A DNA stretch of 18,399 nucleotides from Candidatus Brocadia sp. (GCA_030837935.1 JAUQXU010000254.1:1-18399), one strand, 5' to 3'; counted from the first letter of the stretch, positions 1 through 8,389 are shown. The notes: generated by a model not told the origin, from the letters alone. Program-made: numbers and translations.

Positions 1-23
1 GTATATGTGTCTGCGTATAGAAT

Positions 24-869
24 CTAAATGGCTCTTTTGCCTTCTGTAAGGAGTTCATTACTGCCCTCATCCTTTTGCGTATAAAGAAGTTCTAAAAATG
101 TCTTTACCTCGTCAGGAGAGTTGACATAGTAATCAGCTGCGGACGTATCCGATGGTGTTCCCACATAGATCGTAAGCCTTTTCCCATCCAAAGCAGTAAA
201 TACTTCTATATCTGCCTGATCATCACCAAGATAAACAAGAAGTGCCTCCCCGCTGAATTCTAATGGAAAATAATTGGTCAATAGCCATTGAATCGTAGTG
301 GCCTTATTCCACTTTACCGGCGGACGTATCTCGTAAACCATCTTTCCTGTAGTCAGGAACAGCATTTTTCTCTCTAAATAAGGTTTTATAATACTGTCAA
401 GGGTCTTTGTTATGAATTCCACATCACTTGCCTTTTTGACCAACCGGTAATGCAAACTAATGGTATAGCCTTTATCTTCCAGGTATACTCCTTCAATATG
501 TCTTAAAGATTTAAAGAGCCGCATATACATGTGCCAGAGATTACATCGTGCTTTTTTTGCCTCTGAACTGCTAAACCGTATACCCGGTCCTTCCAGTTCT
601 ATTCCATGATTGGCGGCATATAAAACACCTGGAATATTAACCAGTTTTTTTATCTGCCGGAGTGAACGCCCCGTTATTATGCCAAGAAAGAATGTTCTAT
701 TACGGGAAAATTTTAGTAAAACATTCCGTGCTTCTTCTGAGAGTACGGCAAGGTCTGGATGTTCACGAATAGGCGTTAAGGTGCCGTCAAAATCGGTCAA
801 AAGGATTATTTTCTTATGTGCCCGAAGAAGTTCGTTAATAGTATGAATATGGTCGAATGCGTATTTCAT
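24..869 (-). CDS. otsB: Trehalose-6-phosphate phosphatase
   Basis: HAD-superfamily phosphatase of 281 residues that would dephosphorylate trehalose 6-phosphate to trehalose in the cytoplasm. Visible HAD motifs: the nucleophile motif DFDGT with Asp26 and Asp28, the TGR segment at 66-68, Lys189 in a KWNKA segment, and the GDDQAD acidic motif at 215-220. The length fits the OtsB family. The ATG overlaps the stop codon of the upstream otsA gene (ATGA at 869-866 on the minus strand), so translation is probably coupled and the two enzymes are made together. The C-terminus is charged and looks poorly constrained. A phosphatase for glucosylglycerol phosphate is a less likely alternative. Confidence 0.93.
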   Translation of the reverse strand: MKYAFDHIHTINELLRAHKKIILLTDFDGTLTPIREHPDLAVLSEEARNVLLKFSRNRTFFLGIITGRSLRQIKKLVNIPGVLYAANHGIELEGPGIRFSSSEAKKARCNLWHMYMRLFKSLRHIEGVYLEDKGYTISLHYRLVKKASDVEFITKTLDSIIKPYLERKMLFLTTGKMVYEIRPPVKWNKATTIQWLLTNYFPLEFSGEALLVYLGDDQADIEVFTALDGKRLTIYVGTPSDTSAADYYVNSPDEVKTFLELLYTQKDEGSNELLTEGKRAI

Positions 870-2338
870 TGATGTAATTTGATTAGTTCATTCACAACAC
901 TTTGCCCCCAGTTGTATATGTTGTGTTCCAGCAGATGTTCCCTGAGACGTTGCATCCTTTTCTTCTTTTCATCGGGAGGCATTTCTATGGCGGCCTTTAT
1001 CGCTTCGGCAAATGTGTCGGTAGCGTACGGGTTGATCTGAATACTGCCCGTGAGTTCTTCGGCTGCGCCGGTAAACCGGCTGAGGAGCAATACGCCTGAC
1101 TCGTCGAAACGAGTGGCAATAAACTCCTTGGCAACCAGATTCATGCCATCGTGCAATGAGCTAACGATACAGATGTCCGATAAACGGTAGAGGGCCTGTA
1201 TACTTATCCGATTAAAGTGTGATTTTAATAATCGTATGGGCGTCCACCTGCCACTATGGTATTTATGATTAATCTCGTTCATGAGGTCGTATATCGTATC
1301 GTTATAATCGCGATAGTTCTCAATGTGGATCCGGCTTATAGTGCCTGCCTGTATGAAGGTAAACTTATTCCGGTATTCAGGGTATTTTTCAAGAAATCTG
1401 TCGATGGCCTTAAACCTTTCGGGAATGCCTTTGGTGTAATCCACCCGGTCTAATCCCACACCGATAATTTGTCCTTTTAAACCAAGTTCTCTCTTGATTC
1501 GCACCATTTCATTTTCAACATCTTTCCCCTGGGACTGCAAGTTGAGATCATCAAAATCGATACTAATAGGAAATGGCCGGATGTGGGTTGTTTTTCCCCC
1601 TTTTGTAGCAGTAAATTTTCCATAATCTATCCTTGACTCCAGATTCCGGTCTACGGTATCGAGGAAATTGTTGCAATGGTACTGTACATGGAATCCCAGA
1701 AGATCATTTCCCAGAAGTCCTTCCAGAATCTCCTGACCCCATGGACATATACGGAATGCCTCCCTGTTTGGCCAGGGAATATGCCAAAACTGTGCCACAA
1801 GCAAATCTGGCCTGCTTTCTTTTAGCATCTTGGGGAGTAAGGTAAAATGATAATCCTGAATGAAAACAAATGCTTTACCATCTCCGACTTCTTCCAGGAT
1901 AACACTGGCAAATTTCCGATTTACTGACTTGTAGACTAACCAGTCCACCTCATTAAACTTGGGCTTGACGTACACGATATGGCAAAGAGGCCACAGCGCC
2001 TCATTGGAAAAACCATAATAAAACCTTTCCTCCTCCTCATGGGTAAGCCAAACCCTTCGAAGGGTGTACCGTGGATTATCGGGTGGAACGTCTATGCGGT
2101 CTTTACTGTCTACTACTTCCTTATCGGCATCACCACTCCCATGAGCAATCCATGTCCCCCCTTCAGCCCGGATAATAGGATCCAGCGCAGTAACCATACC
2201 ACTGGCAGGGATAATGCATTTAATCTCTTCACCCGCATAATTATGGCTATATGGCTCACGGTTGGATACAATAATAAGCTTATAATCCCTGAGCTTGCCC
2301 GAAATGAGTTCTTTTAGTGTCTCTTTTGAGTAAATCAT
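866..2338 (-). CDS. otsA: Trehalose-6-phosphate synthase (GT20 family)
   Basis: Glycosyltransferase family 20 protein of 490 residues. It would join glucose from UDP- (or ADP-) glucose to glucose 6-phosphate, giving trehalose 6-phosphate for OtsB. Seen: an N-terminal SNREP segment at 25-29, QDYH at 161-164 (most OtsA proteins have HDYH), the donor-site segment GLDRVDYTKG with Arg298 and Lys303, and DGMNLVAKEF with Asp397 and Glu405. The spacings match the catalytic residues of E. coli OtsA (Arg262/Lys267, Asp361/Glu369; family knowledge). No clear Shine-Dalgarno precedes the ATG. It is the first gene of the otsA-otsB operon and diverges from the TetR gene, so the 150-base gap may hold both promoters. 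A related product such as glucosylglycerol phosphate cannot be excluded, but the otsB partner favours trehalose. Role: osmoprotectant or reserve sugar. Confidence 0.92.
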   Translation of the reverse strand: MIYSKETLKELISGKLRDYKLIIVSNREPYSHNYAGEEIKCIIPASGMVTALDPIIRAEGGTWIAHGSGDADKEVVDSKDRIDVPPDNPRYTLRRVWLTHEEEERFYYGFSNEALWPLCHIVYVKPKFNEVDWLVYKSVNRKFASVILEEVGDGKAFVFIQDYHFTLLPKMLKESRPDLLVAQFWHIPWPNREAFRICPWGQEILEGLLGNDLLGFHVQYHCNNFLDTVDRNLESRIDYGKFTATKGGKTTHIRPFPISIDFDDLNLQSQGKDVENEMVRIKRELGLKGQIIGVGLDRVDYTKGIPERFKAIDRFLEKYPEYRNKFTFIQAGTISRIHIENYRDYNDTIYDLMNEINHKYHSGRWTPIRLLKSHFNRISIQALYRLSDICIVSSLHDGMNLVAKEFIATRFDESGVLLLSRFTGAAEELTGSIQINPYATDTFAEAIKAAIEMPPDEKKKRMQRLREHLLEHNIYNWGQSVVNELIKLHQ

Positions 2339-2410
2339 ATTTTATTATGCTGTTTATTTGGCTTATATTTTGCTGATTTCATAAAATGTTAACTATCGTA
2401 AACATAATTG

Positions 2411-2439
2411 TTGTTTTATTATAATCTAAGCTTTATAAT
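2411..2439 (+). promoter_or_regulatory. Candidate promoter of the TetR gene
   Basis: A perfect -10 TATAAT (2434-2439) lies 17 bases after TTGTTT (2411-2416), which matches only the TTG half of a sigma-70 -35 box. It points at the TetR gene 53 bases downstream. The AT-rich surroundings raise the chance of a random match. Confidence 0.4.
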
Positions 2440-2443
2440 TTGT

Positions 2444-2461
2444 GCAAGTAAATTGTCTTGC
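2444..2461. promoter_or_regulatory. Candidate operator dyad
   Basis: GCAAG (2444-2448) and CTTGC (2457-2461) form an 18-base interrupted palindrome. It sits at the predicted transcription start of the TetR gene and 30 bases before its ATG. TetR regulators commonly bind such dyads in their own promoters, so this could be an autoregulatory site. It could also affect the divergent otsAB operon. Inference only. Confidence 0.3.
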
Positions 2462-2491
2462 GTTTATACGTTAATTAGAGAAGGAAATACA

Positions 2492-3082
2492 ATGCAAATC
2501 AGAAAACACACAGAGATCAGAAGACAGCAGATTATAGATATTATTCGTCACATTATTTCTTCAAAAGGCATTGAATACGTCACGATAAGCGAAATAGCGA
2601 GTCGAATAGGTACTACCAAAACTGCTATTTATCGCCATTTTAAAAACAAACGCGATATATTGAGTCTATTGATCGATAACATTGAGGAAACCCTTATGAG
2701 TAAATTGGATAAGGCAATGATGGGTGACGATCCTATTCAAAATCTAAAGAAGGTACTGCTGGCACACCTTACCTATGCAAAGGAACGTCGTGAGACATCC
2801 TTCATTGTTATTATGGGAGCGACACAGTTCAGCGATATGGTTATACGGAGAAAGATTTCCCGGCTTATTCAAAAGTATCTGCGAAAGATAGAAAAGATGC
2901 TTTCATGCGCCATGAAGCTAGGGCTGGTACGCAATACGACTAATCCCAGAATATCTGCTATTACCTTTCTTGGGCTTATCCAGTCAACCGTAACTATATG
3001 GTCTTATAAGAATTTCAACTTTATCCCTCAAAAAATCCACGCCCACCTGTGGAATATTTATTGCAACGGGATCGGTGCTTAG
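2492..3082 (+). CDS. TetR/AcrR family transcriptional regulator
   Basis: Predicted one-component DNA-binding regulator of 196 residues. The N-terminal helix-turn-helix spans about residues 31-50 (TISEIASRIG, then TTKTAIYRHF) and is followed by KNKRDIL, the classic TetR pattern. The remaining ~140 residues would be the all-helical ligand and dimerisation domain, which does not reveal the ligand. I chose ATG 2492, although the frame is open further upstream, because AGAAGGAA lies just before it and the HTH is then at the usual distance from the start. It diverges from otsAB. Its stop overlaps the GTG start proposed for the next membrane protein, so it may control that gene, otsAB, or both. Confidence 0.88.
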   Translation: MQIRKHTEIRRQQIIDIIRHIISSKGIEYVTISEIASRIGTTKTAIYRHFKNKRDILSLLIDNIEETLMSKLDKAMMGDDPIQNLKKVLLAHLTYAKERRETSFIVIMGATQFSDMVIRRKISRLIQKYLRKIEKMLSCAMKLGLVRNTTNPRISAITFLGLIQSTVTIWSYKNFNFIPQKIHAHLWNIYCNGIGA

Positions 3083-4055
3083 TTTGATGCTGAGAAATTT
3101 CAATGTTAAAATCTTTAGTCCCCCTTTCCCTGCGTTTCGGAGTGACATTATTCCGAGCGTAGTCGAGGAATCTGTTTTACAAAGCGCCAATACTCATTCT
3201 ACAATTCATACACTGATCAATTCTGTACTCAGAGATTTAAGAATAGGTGCATTCTTAACCTTCGTGGGTATTAATCTGAGGTTTGTCATAGGAAATATCA
3301 TAAATGCCCTTATCTTTTTTAATATCCTGCAGTCAGGAAATCCTGCTCATAGGTACGACATACACGCTCCGAGTATACCTGACATGTGTGGAGATGTGGT
3401 TATGACTTTAGTCTTTGCCGTTGCTTATCTGCTCATCGCATCAAACCGTGTAAAAAATGGGGTTACAGGTTTTAATAATTTACATGAGTTGAGTAGTCAC
3501 TATTTCGTGGCTGTCAAACACCTGAAAAATCATATTCACTCATCAAAGAACCTCTTTTCTTTAACTGCCATAGGTTTTAGTTTGTATTTTCTCTCAAGGT
3601 ATTTTTTGTCTCCGGGATTGGAAGTAATTTTTATTGAAAACACCACTCCTCTATCCCGTGTTTTGAATATGGTAAACGATATGATAAAATTGTGCAATCC
3701 TCTTATCTTTGCTTGCGCCTATTGCAAATATCTATCTGCAAGCAAATCTGCCGTGTCAATGCTTTATCTATTTTTTATTGCAAGAAATCTTTTTGCGACG
3801 AATATGCTGGGATTGATTACCAACTACGACCTGCATGTAGGCGCTCCTTTCCTGGACGTTTTAACACCGCTTATCATTATTTATTCAGCAGCTTCTATCG
3901 TCTTTGGTGGCAAGACAAAATCAGGTCTCCGTGAAATATTTAAGTCAGATACGAAACGACTTCATCATAACATGACGGTTTTACCTGCCATTCCGGCATC
4001 AGTTTCGAAGACCGGTGTGACATCACTCCGTGCGAAACCAGGGAGTCTCGAATGA
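3075..4055 (+). CDS. Multi-pass membrane protein of unknown function, ends built from repeat sequence
   Basis: I do not recognise this 326-residue family. Hydrophobic segments at about residues 57-85, 106-123, 160-187, 207-250 (probably two) and 262-280 suggest five or six membrane helices. His/Asn-rich loops lie between 125 and 160. The longest frame starts at GTG 3075, overlapping the TetR stop; ATG 3087 is also possible, and neither has a good Shine-Dalgarno. Residues ~15-35 (with IPSVVEES) are encoded by a REP-like repeat of a kind seen in many bacterial genomes. The last ~20 residues are encoded by a related inverted copy. The original gene was therefore probably shorter (core ~3180-3960), and its native start may have been lost or replaced. 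It could be a decayed gene. Function unknown. Confidence 0.5.
   Translation: MLSLMLRNFNVKIFSPPFPAFRSDIIPSVVEESVLQSANTHSTIHTLINSVLRDLRIGAFLTFVGINLRFVIGNIINALIFFNILQSGNPAHRYDIHAPSIPDMCGDVVMTLVFAVAYLLIASNRVKNGVTGFNNLHELSSHYFVAVKHLKNHIHSSKNLFSLTAIGFSLYFLSRYFLSPGLEVIFIENTTPLSRVLNMVNDMIKLCNPLIFACAYCKYLSASKSAVSMLYLFFIARNLFATNMLGLITNYDLHVGAPFLDVLTPLIIIYSAASIVFGGKTKSGLREIFKSDTKRLHHNMTVLPAIPASVSKTGVTSLRAKPGSLE
3127..3175 (+). repeat. REP-like repeat, left copy
   Basis: The segment contains TGCGTTTCGGAGTGACA followed by ATTCCGAGCGTAGTCGAGGA. The second part matches the 'attccgagcg(t/c)agtcgaggaatc' type of dispersed intergenic repeat known from many genomes. Its translation (IPSVVEES) gives the N-terminus of the membrane-protein ORF. 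Confidence 0.55.
4018..4044 (-). repeat. REP-like repeat, right inverted copy
   Basis: Read on the minus strand, this holds TCCCTGGTTTCG then CACGGAGTGATGTCA. It aligns with TCCCTGCGTTTCGGAGTGACA of the left copy (3127-3147) apart from small indels. The two copies are inverted around the membrane-protein ORF, and this one supplies the end of that ORF. The match is partial and short. Confidence 0.4.
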
Positions 4056-4092
4056 ATGCATCATTATGAATCTCACGCCTTATTCTTCAGTT

Positions 4093-4431
4093 TTAAACAG
4101 ACCATACCTCCAGGCGATTCCCATCCGGATCAAACAGAAAAAAAGCACTCCCGCCCCATGGAAGGTTCGCAATTTTGCCCACGTTTACACCCCGGACCTT
4201 CAAATACTGCTATGTCGCATCGGCCTCTTCTACTTGAAATGCCAGCGCCAAACCTCACCCCTTAGCTCTCTTTACGGTTGTTTGATGTTCATTCGCTACG
4301 CTCAAACGGGCGTTAGCGGTTACTTCAAACTCTACAAACCAACCGTTCTTAAGTTTTACTTGAAAGCCCAAGATATCCCGATAGGCCAAAGATCGTTTAG
4401 TCTCTTTGTTTGTATTCGAAACTTCTTTTAA
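4093..4431 (-). pseudogene. VOC/glyoxalase-like protein, inactivated by two stops
   Basis: Reading this minus-strand frame through two stops gives about 110 residues of a vicinal-oxygen-chelate (glyoxalase/bleomycin-resistance) protein. The order is RSLAYRDILGFQVKLKNGWF, then a strand ending NARLSV, then GLALAFQVEEADAT, then GGSAFFLFDPDGNRLEVW. These are the hallmark start (..FYRDxLGF) and end (FxDPDGN) of single-domain VOC proteins. An in-frame TGA follows the AKG codons near the middle, and an in-frame TAG sits where a Gln codon would fit (ADAT*QYLK). The frame is closed upstream by TAG at 4437-4435 with no start codon, so the N-terminus is also eroded. Reading frame and spacing are otherwise intact, which suggests recent decay. 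The original substrate cannot be told. Confidence 0.8.
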
Positions 4432-4466
4432 ATACTATACTACTACAAACAATCGTATAATTGTCA

Positions 4467-4494
4467 TTGACACATAAGTATCCGATTGTATACT
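4467..4494 (+). promoter_or_regulatory. Near-consensus sigma-70 promoter for nxrA
   Basis: A perfect -35 TTGACA (4467-4472) is followed after 16 bases by TATACT (4489-4494, five of six matches). Transcription would start near 4501, leaving a leader of about 300 bases before nxrA. An AAGTAT/ATACTT dyad (4476-4481 and 4490-4495) covers the spacer and -10 and could be an operator. Confidence 0.6.
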
Positions 4495-4554
4495 TAATAC
4501 ATGCATATACTATGGCCTGCTTTACAAAAGAGGGAAGGAGGAGAGAAAATATTT

Positions 4555-4659
4555 ATGTGTTATGAAAATGGTATGGTATGGTTCTCCTGTTCTATAGTGT
4601 ATTTTGACGATCTATCAGTTACCGTTGAGGTAAAGACGCCGAAGGCTAAGGATGTCTGA
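4555..4659 (+). CDS. Possible small leader ORF upstream of nxrA
   Basis: A 34-codon frame starts at ATG 4555, about a dozen bases after the purine-rich GGGAAGGAGGAGAG (4532-4545), a strong ribosome-binding match. The peptide begins MCYENGMVWFSC and ends VKTPKAKDV. Past its TGA the same frame stays open for 25 more codons to TAA at 4737, and that extension includes WVICSSE and DGMVYAKGE. The motif GMV(W/Y) therefore occurs on both sides of the TGA. It could be a translated leader peptide, a small gene split by a nonsense mutation, or chance. I do not recognise a family. The rest of 4432-4798 holds the promoter and the nxrA ribosome-binding site; I see nothing else in it. Confidence 0.3.
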   Translation: MCYENGMVWFSCSIVYFDDLSVTVEVKTPKAKDV

Positions 4660-4798
4660 TGGGTGATTTGCTCCAGTGAAAGAAATGTTGATGGTATGGT
4701 ATATGCGAAAGGGGAAACATATCGCACGAAGGTGTAATTTATGGTAAGAAGCATGAGATGTTTAACAGTATCATTACATTGAGAAAGGAGTAGGAAAT

Positions 4799-7700
4799 AT
4801 GAAGCTTACAAGAAGGACTTTCCTACAGGCGGCAGGTGCAACGGGAGCAACATTTACCCTTGCCAATAAAACGATGGCATTCAGGTTGTTGAAACCTGCT
4901 GTTGAGGTGGGAAATCCATTAGATGCTTATCCTGACCGTGCATGGGAGAGCGTGTACCGGGATCAATATCGGTACGACCGCACATTTACCTATACTTGTT
5001 CACCGAATGATACCCATGCCTGCAGGGTGAGGGCATTTGTAAGGAATGAGGTAATGATGCGGGTCGAGCAAAACTACGACCATCAGAATTATTCAGACCT
5101 GTATGGAAACAAGGCCACAAGGAACTGGAATCCAAGGATGTGCCTCAAGGGGTATACCTTCCATCGCAGGGTGTACGGTCCGTACAGACTGCGATACCCG
5201 CTTATTCGAAAAGGGTGGAAACAGTGGGCAGATGACGGGTTTCCGGAATTGACACCTGAAAATAAATCAAAGTATATGTTTGATGCCAGGGGTCAGGACG
5301 AGCTTTTGAAGGCGTCCTGGGACGAGGCATGGACATATGCTGCAAAGGGGATTATTCACATCACCAAGAAGTATAGCGGTGAAGAAGGCACAAAGAAGCT
5401 CTTAGATCAAGGCTATCCGAAAGAGATGGTGGATGCCATGAAAGGTGCAGGCACACGGATCTTTAAGGGTCGTGGTGGCATGGGTCTTTTGGGTGTCATA
5501 GGGAAGTACGGTATGTACCGGTTTAACAATACCCTCGCCTTAGTTGATAGTCATAACAGGGGCGTAGGGCCAGACAAAGCTCTGGGCGGGAGGAATTGGT
5601 CGAACTATACGTGGCATGGAGACCAGGCCCCTGGCCATCCATTTGTTCACGGACTACAGACCTCAGATGTTGATATGAATGACATACGGTTTTCCAAGTT
5701 GGTTATCCAAACGGGGAAGAATCTCATTGAAAATAAGATGCCTGAAGCACACTGGCTTACGGAGGTAATGGAAAGGGGAGGGAAACTTGTTGTCATTACT
5801 CCTGAGTACAGCCCATCATCTCAAAAAGCAGATTACTGGATACCGATCAGGTGCAATGCCGATACGGCGCTTTTCCTGGGTTTAACCAGGATATTGATGG
5901 ATGAGAAGTTATATGATGCGGATTATGTGAAGAAGTTTACCGATTTCCCATTACTTGTCAGGACAGATACCCTGAAGAGATTACAGGCGAAGGATATCTT
6001 CCCAGATTATAAACTGGAAGATATTTCTCATGGTCCGAGCTATAAGATCCAAGGTTTGCATGATGATCAAAGAGAAATGATTGGTGATTTTGTTGTTTGG
6101 GATGCAAAGACCAATGGTCCGAAGCCAATTACCAGAGACGATGTAGGTGACAAGCTGGTAGCTAAAGGTATCGATCCTGTTTTGGACGGTAAATTTAAAG
6201 TAAAAACGGTAGACGGCAACGAGATTGAGGTTATGCCACTCTTTGAGATGTATAAGATCCATCTGAAAGATTATGATCTTGATACAGTAGTTGAAATAAC
6301 CAATTCACCAAAAGAATTAATCGTAAGACTGGCACATGATATTGCCACGATAAAGCCAGTAGCGATTCATTATGGTGAAGGCATTAATCACTGGTTCCAT
6401 GCAACGTTATTTAATAGGTCGACGTATTTACCTCTGATGTTAACTGGCAACATAGGCTACAAAGGTTCTGGTTCACATACCTGGTCCGGTAACTATAAAG
6501 CCGGCAATTTTCAAGGCTCAAAGTGGAGTGGTCCTGGCTTCTATGGATGGGTTTCCGAGGATGTGTTTAATCCAAACCTTGACCCTAACGCACCTGCAAT
6601 GGAACTGAAGGTAAAGGGTCGTGCCTATGATGAAGAGGTGGCTTACTGGAATCATAATGACAGGCCGTTAATTGTTAATACACCCAAGTATGGGCGCAAG
6701 TGTTTTACGGGTAAAACACACATGCCTACGCCTACCAAGATTATGTGGTTTACCAATGTGAACCTGGTCAACAATGCAAAGCATGTGTATCAAATGCTCA
6801 AGAATGTAAACCCCAACATAGAACAGATAATGTCCACCGACATTGAAATGACGGGTTCTGTCGAGTATGCAGACTTTGCATTTCCGGCCAACTCCTGGGT
6901 GGAGTTTGAAACTCACGAGATCACAACCTCTTGTTCCAATCCGTTTATCCAGATATGGAAGGGCGGTATAAGACCTGTAAATGATTCCAAAGACGATGTG
7001 ATGATTCTGGCTGGCATGGCAGCTAAACTAGGGGAATTACTCAGGGATATGAGGTTCAGAGATTACTGGAAATTTGCCTTAGAAGGCAGACCCGAAGTGT
7101 ATATCCAACGATTGTTAGATGGCAGTACAACGACAAAGGGATACAATTTTGAGGATATTGTGAATGGAAAGTATGGAGAGCCTGGTGTTGCCTTGTTGCT
7201 CTACAGAACCTATCCAAGACATCCGTTTTGGGAACAGGTACACGAGAGTATCCCATTCTATACACCAACAGGAAGGTTACAGGCTTACAATGATGAACCA
7301 GAGATCATTGAATATGGTGAGAATTTTATTGTGCATCGCGAAGGACCAGAGGCAACTCCTTATCTGCCGAACGTTATCGCCAGCACTAATCCTTATATCC
7401 GTCCGGATGATTATGGAATCCCGGAGAACGCGGAACACTGGGATGAAAGGACTATCAGGAATATCAAAAAGTCATGGAAAGAAGTGAAGCAGACAAAGAA
7501 CTTCCTGTGGGAAAAAGGCTATAAGTTCTATTGTGTGACACCGAAATCAAGACATACCGTGCATTCACAGTGGGCTGTTACTGACTGGAATTTCATCTGG
7601 AATAATAACTTTGGAGACCCATACAGGATGGATAAGAGGATGCCGGGCGTCGGGGAGCACCAGATTAATATGCACCCACAGGCAGCGAAGGACTTGGGTA

Positions 7701-8248
7701 TTAATGATGGTGATTATGTTTATGTTGATGCAAATCCAGCCGACAGGCCATACGAAGGCTGGAAGCCGAATGATCCGTTCTATAAGATATCCAGACTTAT
7801 GCTGAGGGCAAAGTATAATTCATCCTATCCTTATGGAGTAACAATGATGAAACATTCTGCATGGATTTCAACGGAAAGAAGTGTAAAGGCTCATGAGACA
7901 AGACCGGATGGCAGGGCACTGTCGGCTGGTACAGGATATCAATCCAGTTTCCGTTATGGTTCCCAGCAGAGTATCACGAGAGACTGGTCCATGCCAATGC
8001 ATCAGTTGGATAGCTTATTCCACAAATCAAAGACAAGCATGAAGTTTATTTTTGGTTATGAGGCTGATAATCATGGCATCAATACCGTTCCAAAGGAGAC
8101 CTTGGTGAAAATTACCAAGGCAGAAGATGGTGGTATTGGTGGTAAAGGCTTGTGGGACCCCGCAAAAACCGGATATACAACCGGCAATGAAAACGACTTC
8201 ATGAGGAGGTACCTGAATGGTGAATTAATAAAGATAGAGAAGGATTAA
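4799..8248 (+). CDS. nxrA: Nitrite oxidoreductase alpha (catalytic) subunit
   Basis: Molybdopterin enzyme of the DMSO-reductase superfamily (type II), 1149 residues, the full length for anammox NxrA. It oxidises nitrite to nitrate at a bis-MGD molybdenum centre and passes electrons to the NxrB iron-sulfur subunit. In anammox bacteria it acts inside the anammoxosome. Seen: a twin-arginine signal (RRTFLQ at 5-10, then an Ala/Gly/Thr stretch). The FS0 cluster segment at 67-75 has Cys67, Asp71 and Cys75, with Cys115 as the later ligand. The NYTWHGDQAPG segment holds Asp275, the expected molybdenum ligand. AAGGAG at 4785-4790 is an ideal ribosome-binding site and fixes the start. A promoter and ~300-base leader precede it and a strong hairpin follows. 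nxrB and nxrC, which lie in the same cluster in Kuenenia, are not downstream here, nor is a NarJ-type chaperone. Confidence 0.96.
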   Translation: MKLTRRTFLQAAGATGATFTLANKTMAFRLLKPAVEVGNPLDAYPDRAWESVYRDQYRYDRTFTYTCSPNDTHACRVRAFVRNEVMMRVEQNYDHQNYSDLYGNKATRNWNPRMCLKGYTFHRRVYGPYRLRYPLIRKGWKQWADDGFPELTPENKSKYMFDARGQDELLKASWDEAWTYAAKGIIHITKKYSGEEGTKKLLDQGYPKEMVDAMKGAGTRIFKGRGGMGLLGVIGKYGMYRFNNTLALVDSHNRGVGPDKALGGRNWSNYTWHGDQAPGHPFVHGLQTSDVDMNDIRFSKLVIQTGKNLIENKMPEAHWLTEVMERGGKLVVITPEYSPSSQKADYWIPIRCNADTALFLGLTRILMDEKLYDADYVKKFTDFPLLVRTDTLKRLQAKDIFPDYKLEDISHGPSYKIQGLHDDQREMIGDFVVWDAKTNGPKPITRDDVGDKLVAKGIDPVLDGKFKVKTVDGNEIEVMPLFEMYKIHLKDYDLDTVVEITNSPKELIVRLAHDIATIKPVAIHYGEGINHWFHATLFNRSTYLPLMLTGNIGYKGSGSHTWSGNYKAGNFQGSKWSGPGFYGWVSEDVFNPNLDPNAPAMELKVKGRAYDEEVAYWNHNDRPLIVNTPKYGRKCFTGKTHMPTPTKIMWFTNVNLVNNAKHVYQMLKNVNPNIEQIMSTDIEMTGSVEYADFAFPANSWVEFETHEITTSCSNPFIQIWKGGIRPVNDSKDDVMILAGMAAKLGELLRDMRFRDYWKFALEGRPEVYIQRLLDGSTTTKGYNFEDIVNGKYGEPGVALLLYRTYPRHPFWEQVHESIPFYTPTGRLQAYNDEPEIIEYGENFIVHREGPEATPYLPNVIASTNPYIRPDDYGIPENAEHWDERTIRNIKKSWKEVKQTKNFLWEKGYKFYCVTPKSRHTVHSQWAVTDWNFIWNNNFGDPYRMDKRMPGVGEHQINMHPQAAKDLGINDGDYVYVDANPADRPYEGWKPNDPFYKISRLMLRAKYNSSYPYGVTMMKHSAWISTERSVKAHETRPDGRALSAGTGYQSSFRYGSQQSITRDWSMPMHQLDSLFHKSKTSMKFIFGYEADNHGINTVPKETLVKITKAEDGGIGGKGLWDPAKTGYTTGNENDFMRRYLNGELIKIEKD

Positions 8249-8266
8249 GCTCTTCGATAAGTCAAA

Positions 8267-8306
8267 AGTGAGCTAACAGATGGATACCTGCATTTGTTAG
8301 CTCACT
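8267..8306 (+). terminator. Strong hairpin after nxrA
   Basis: AGTGAGCTAACA (8267-8278) pairs perfectly with TGTTAGCTCACT (8295-8306). The stem can extend inward by G-T, A-T, T-A and G-C pairs, giving about 16 pairs around an 8-base loop. It begins 19 bases after the nxrA stop. No T-run follows, so it may protect or define the 3' end of the nxrA transcript rather than act as a classic intrinsic terminator. Confidence 0.7.
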
Positions 8307-8389
8307 GAATACCATTCGGGAGCCGATTTGCCTTTTAAAACAGAGTGAATTTGTTTGTGAAGTATTCATTAAAAGGAAGGAAGGCCGTT

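Noticed and set aside
3075..4055. Composite transposon or insertion sequence flanked by the inverted repeats
   Set aside because: No transposase motifs or target-site duplication are visible, and the repeats are short and imperfect.
4030..4431. Plus-strand frame of 133 codons after the membrane protein
   Set aside because: It is the antisense of the VOC pseudogene and has no features of its own.
4657..4659. TGA in the nxrA leader ORF as selenocysteine or programmed readthrough
   Set aside because: No recoding hairpin is evident just after it and no known selenoprotein family is seen; a stop or nonsense mutation is simpler.
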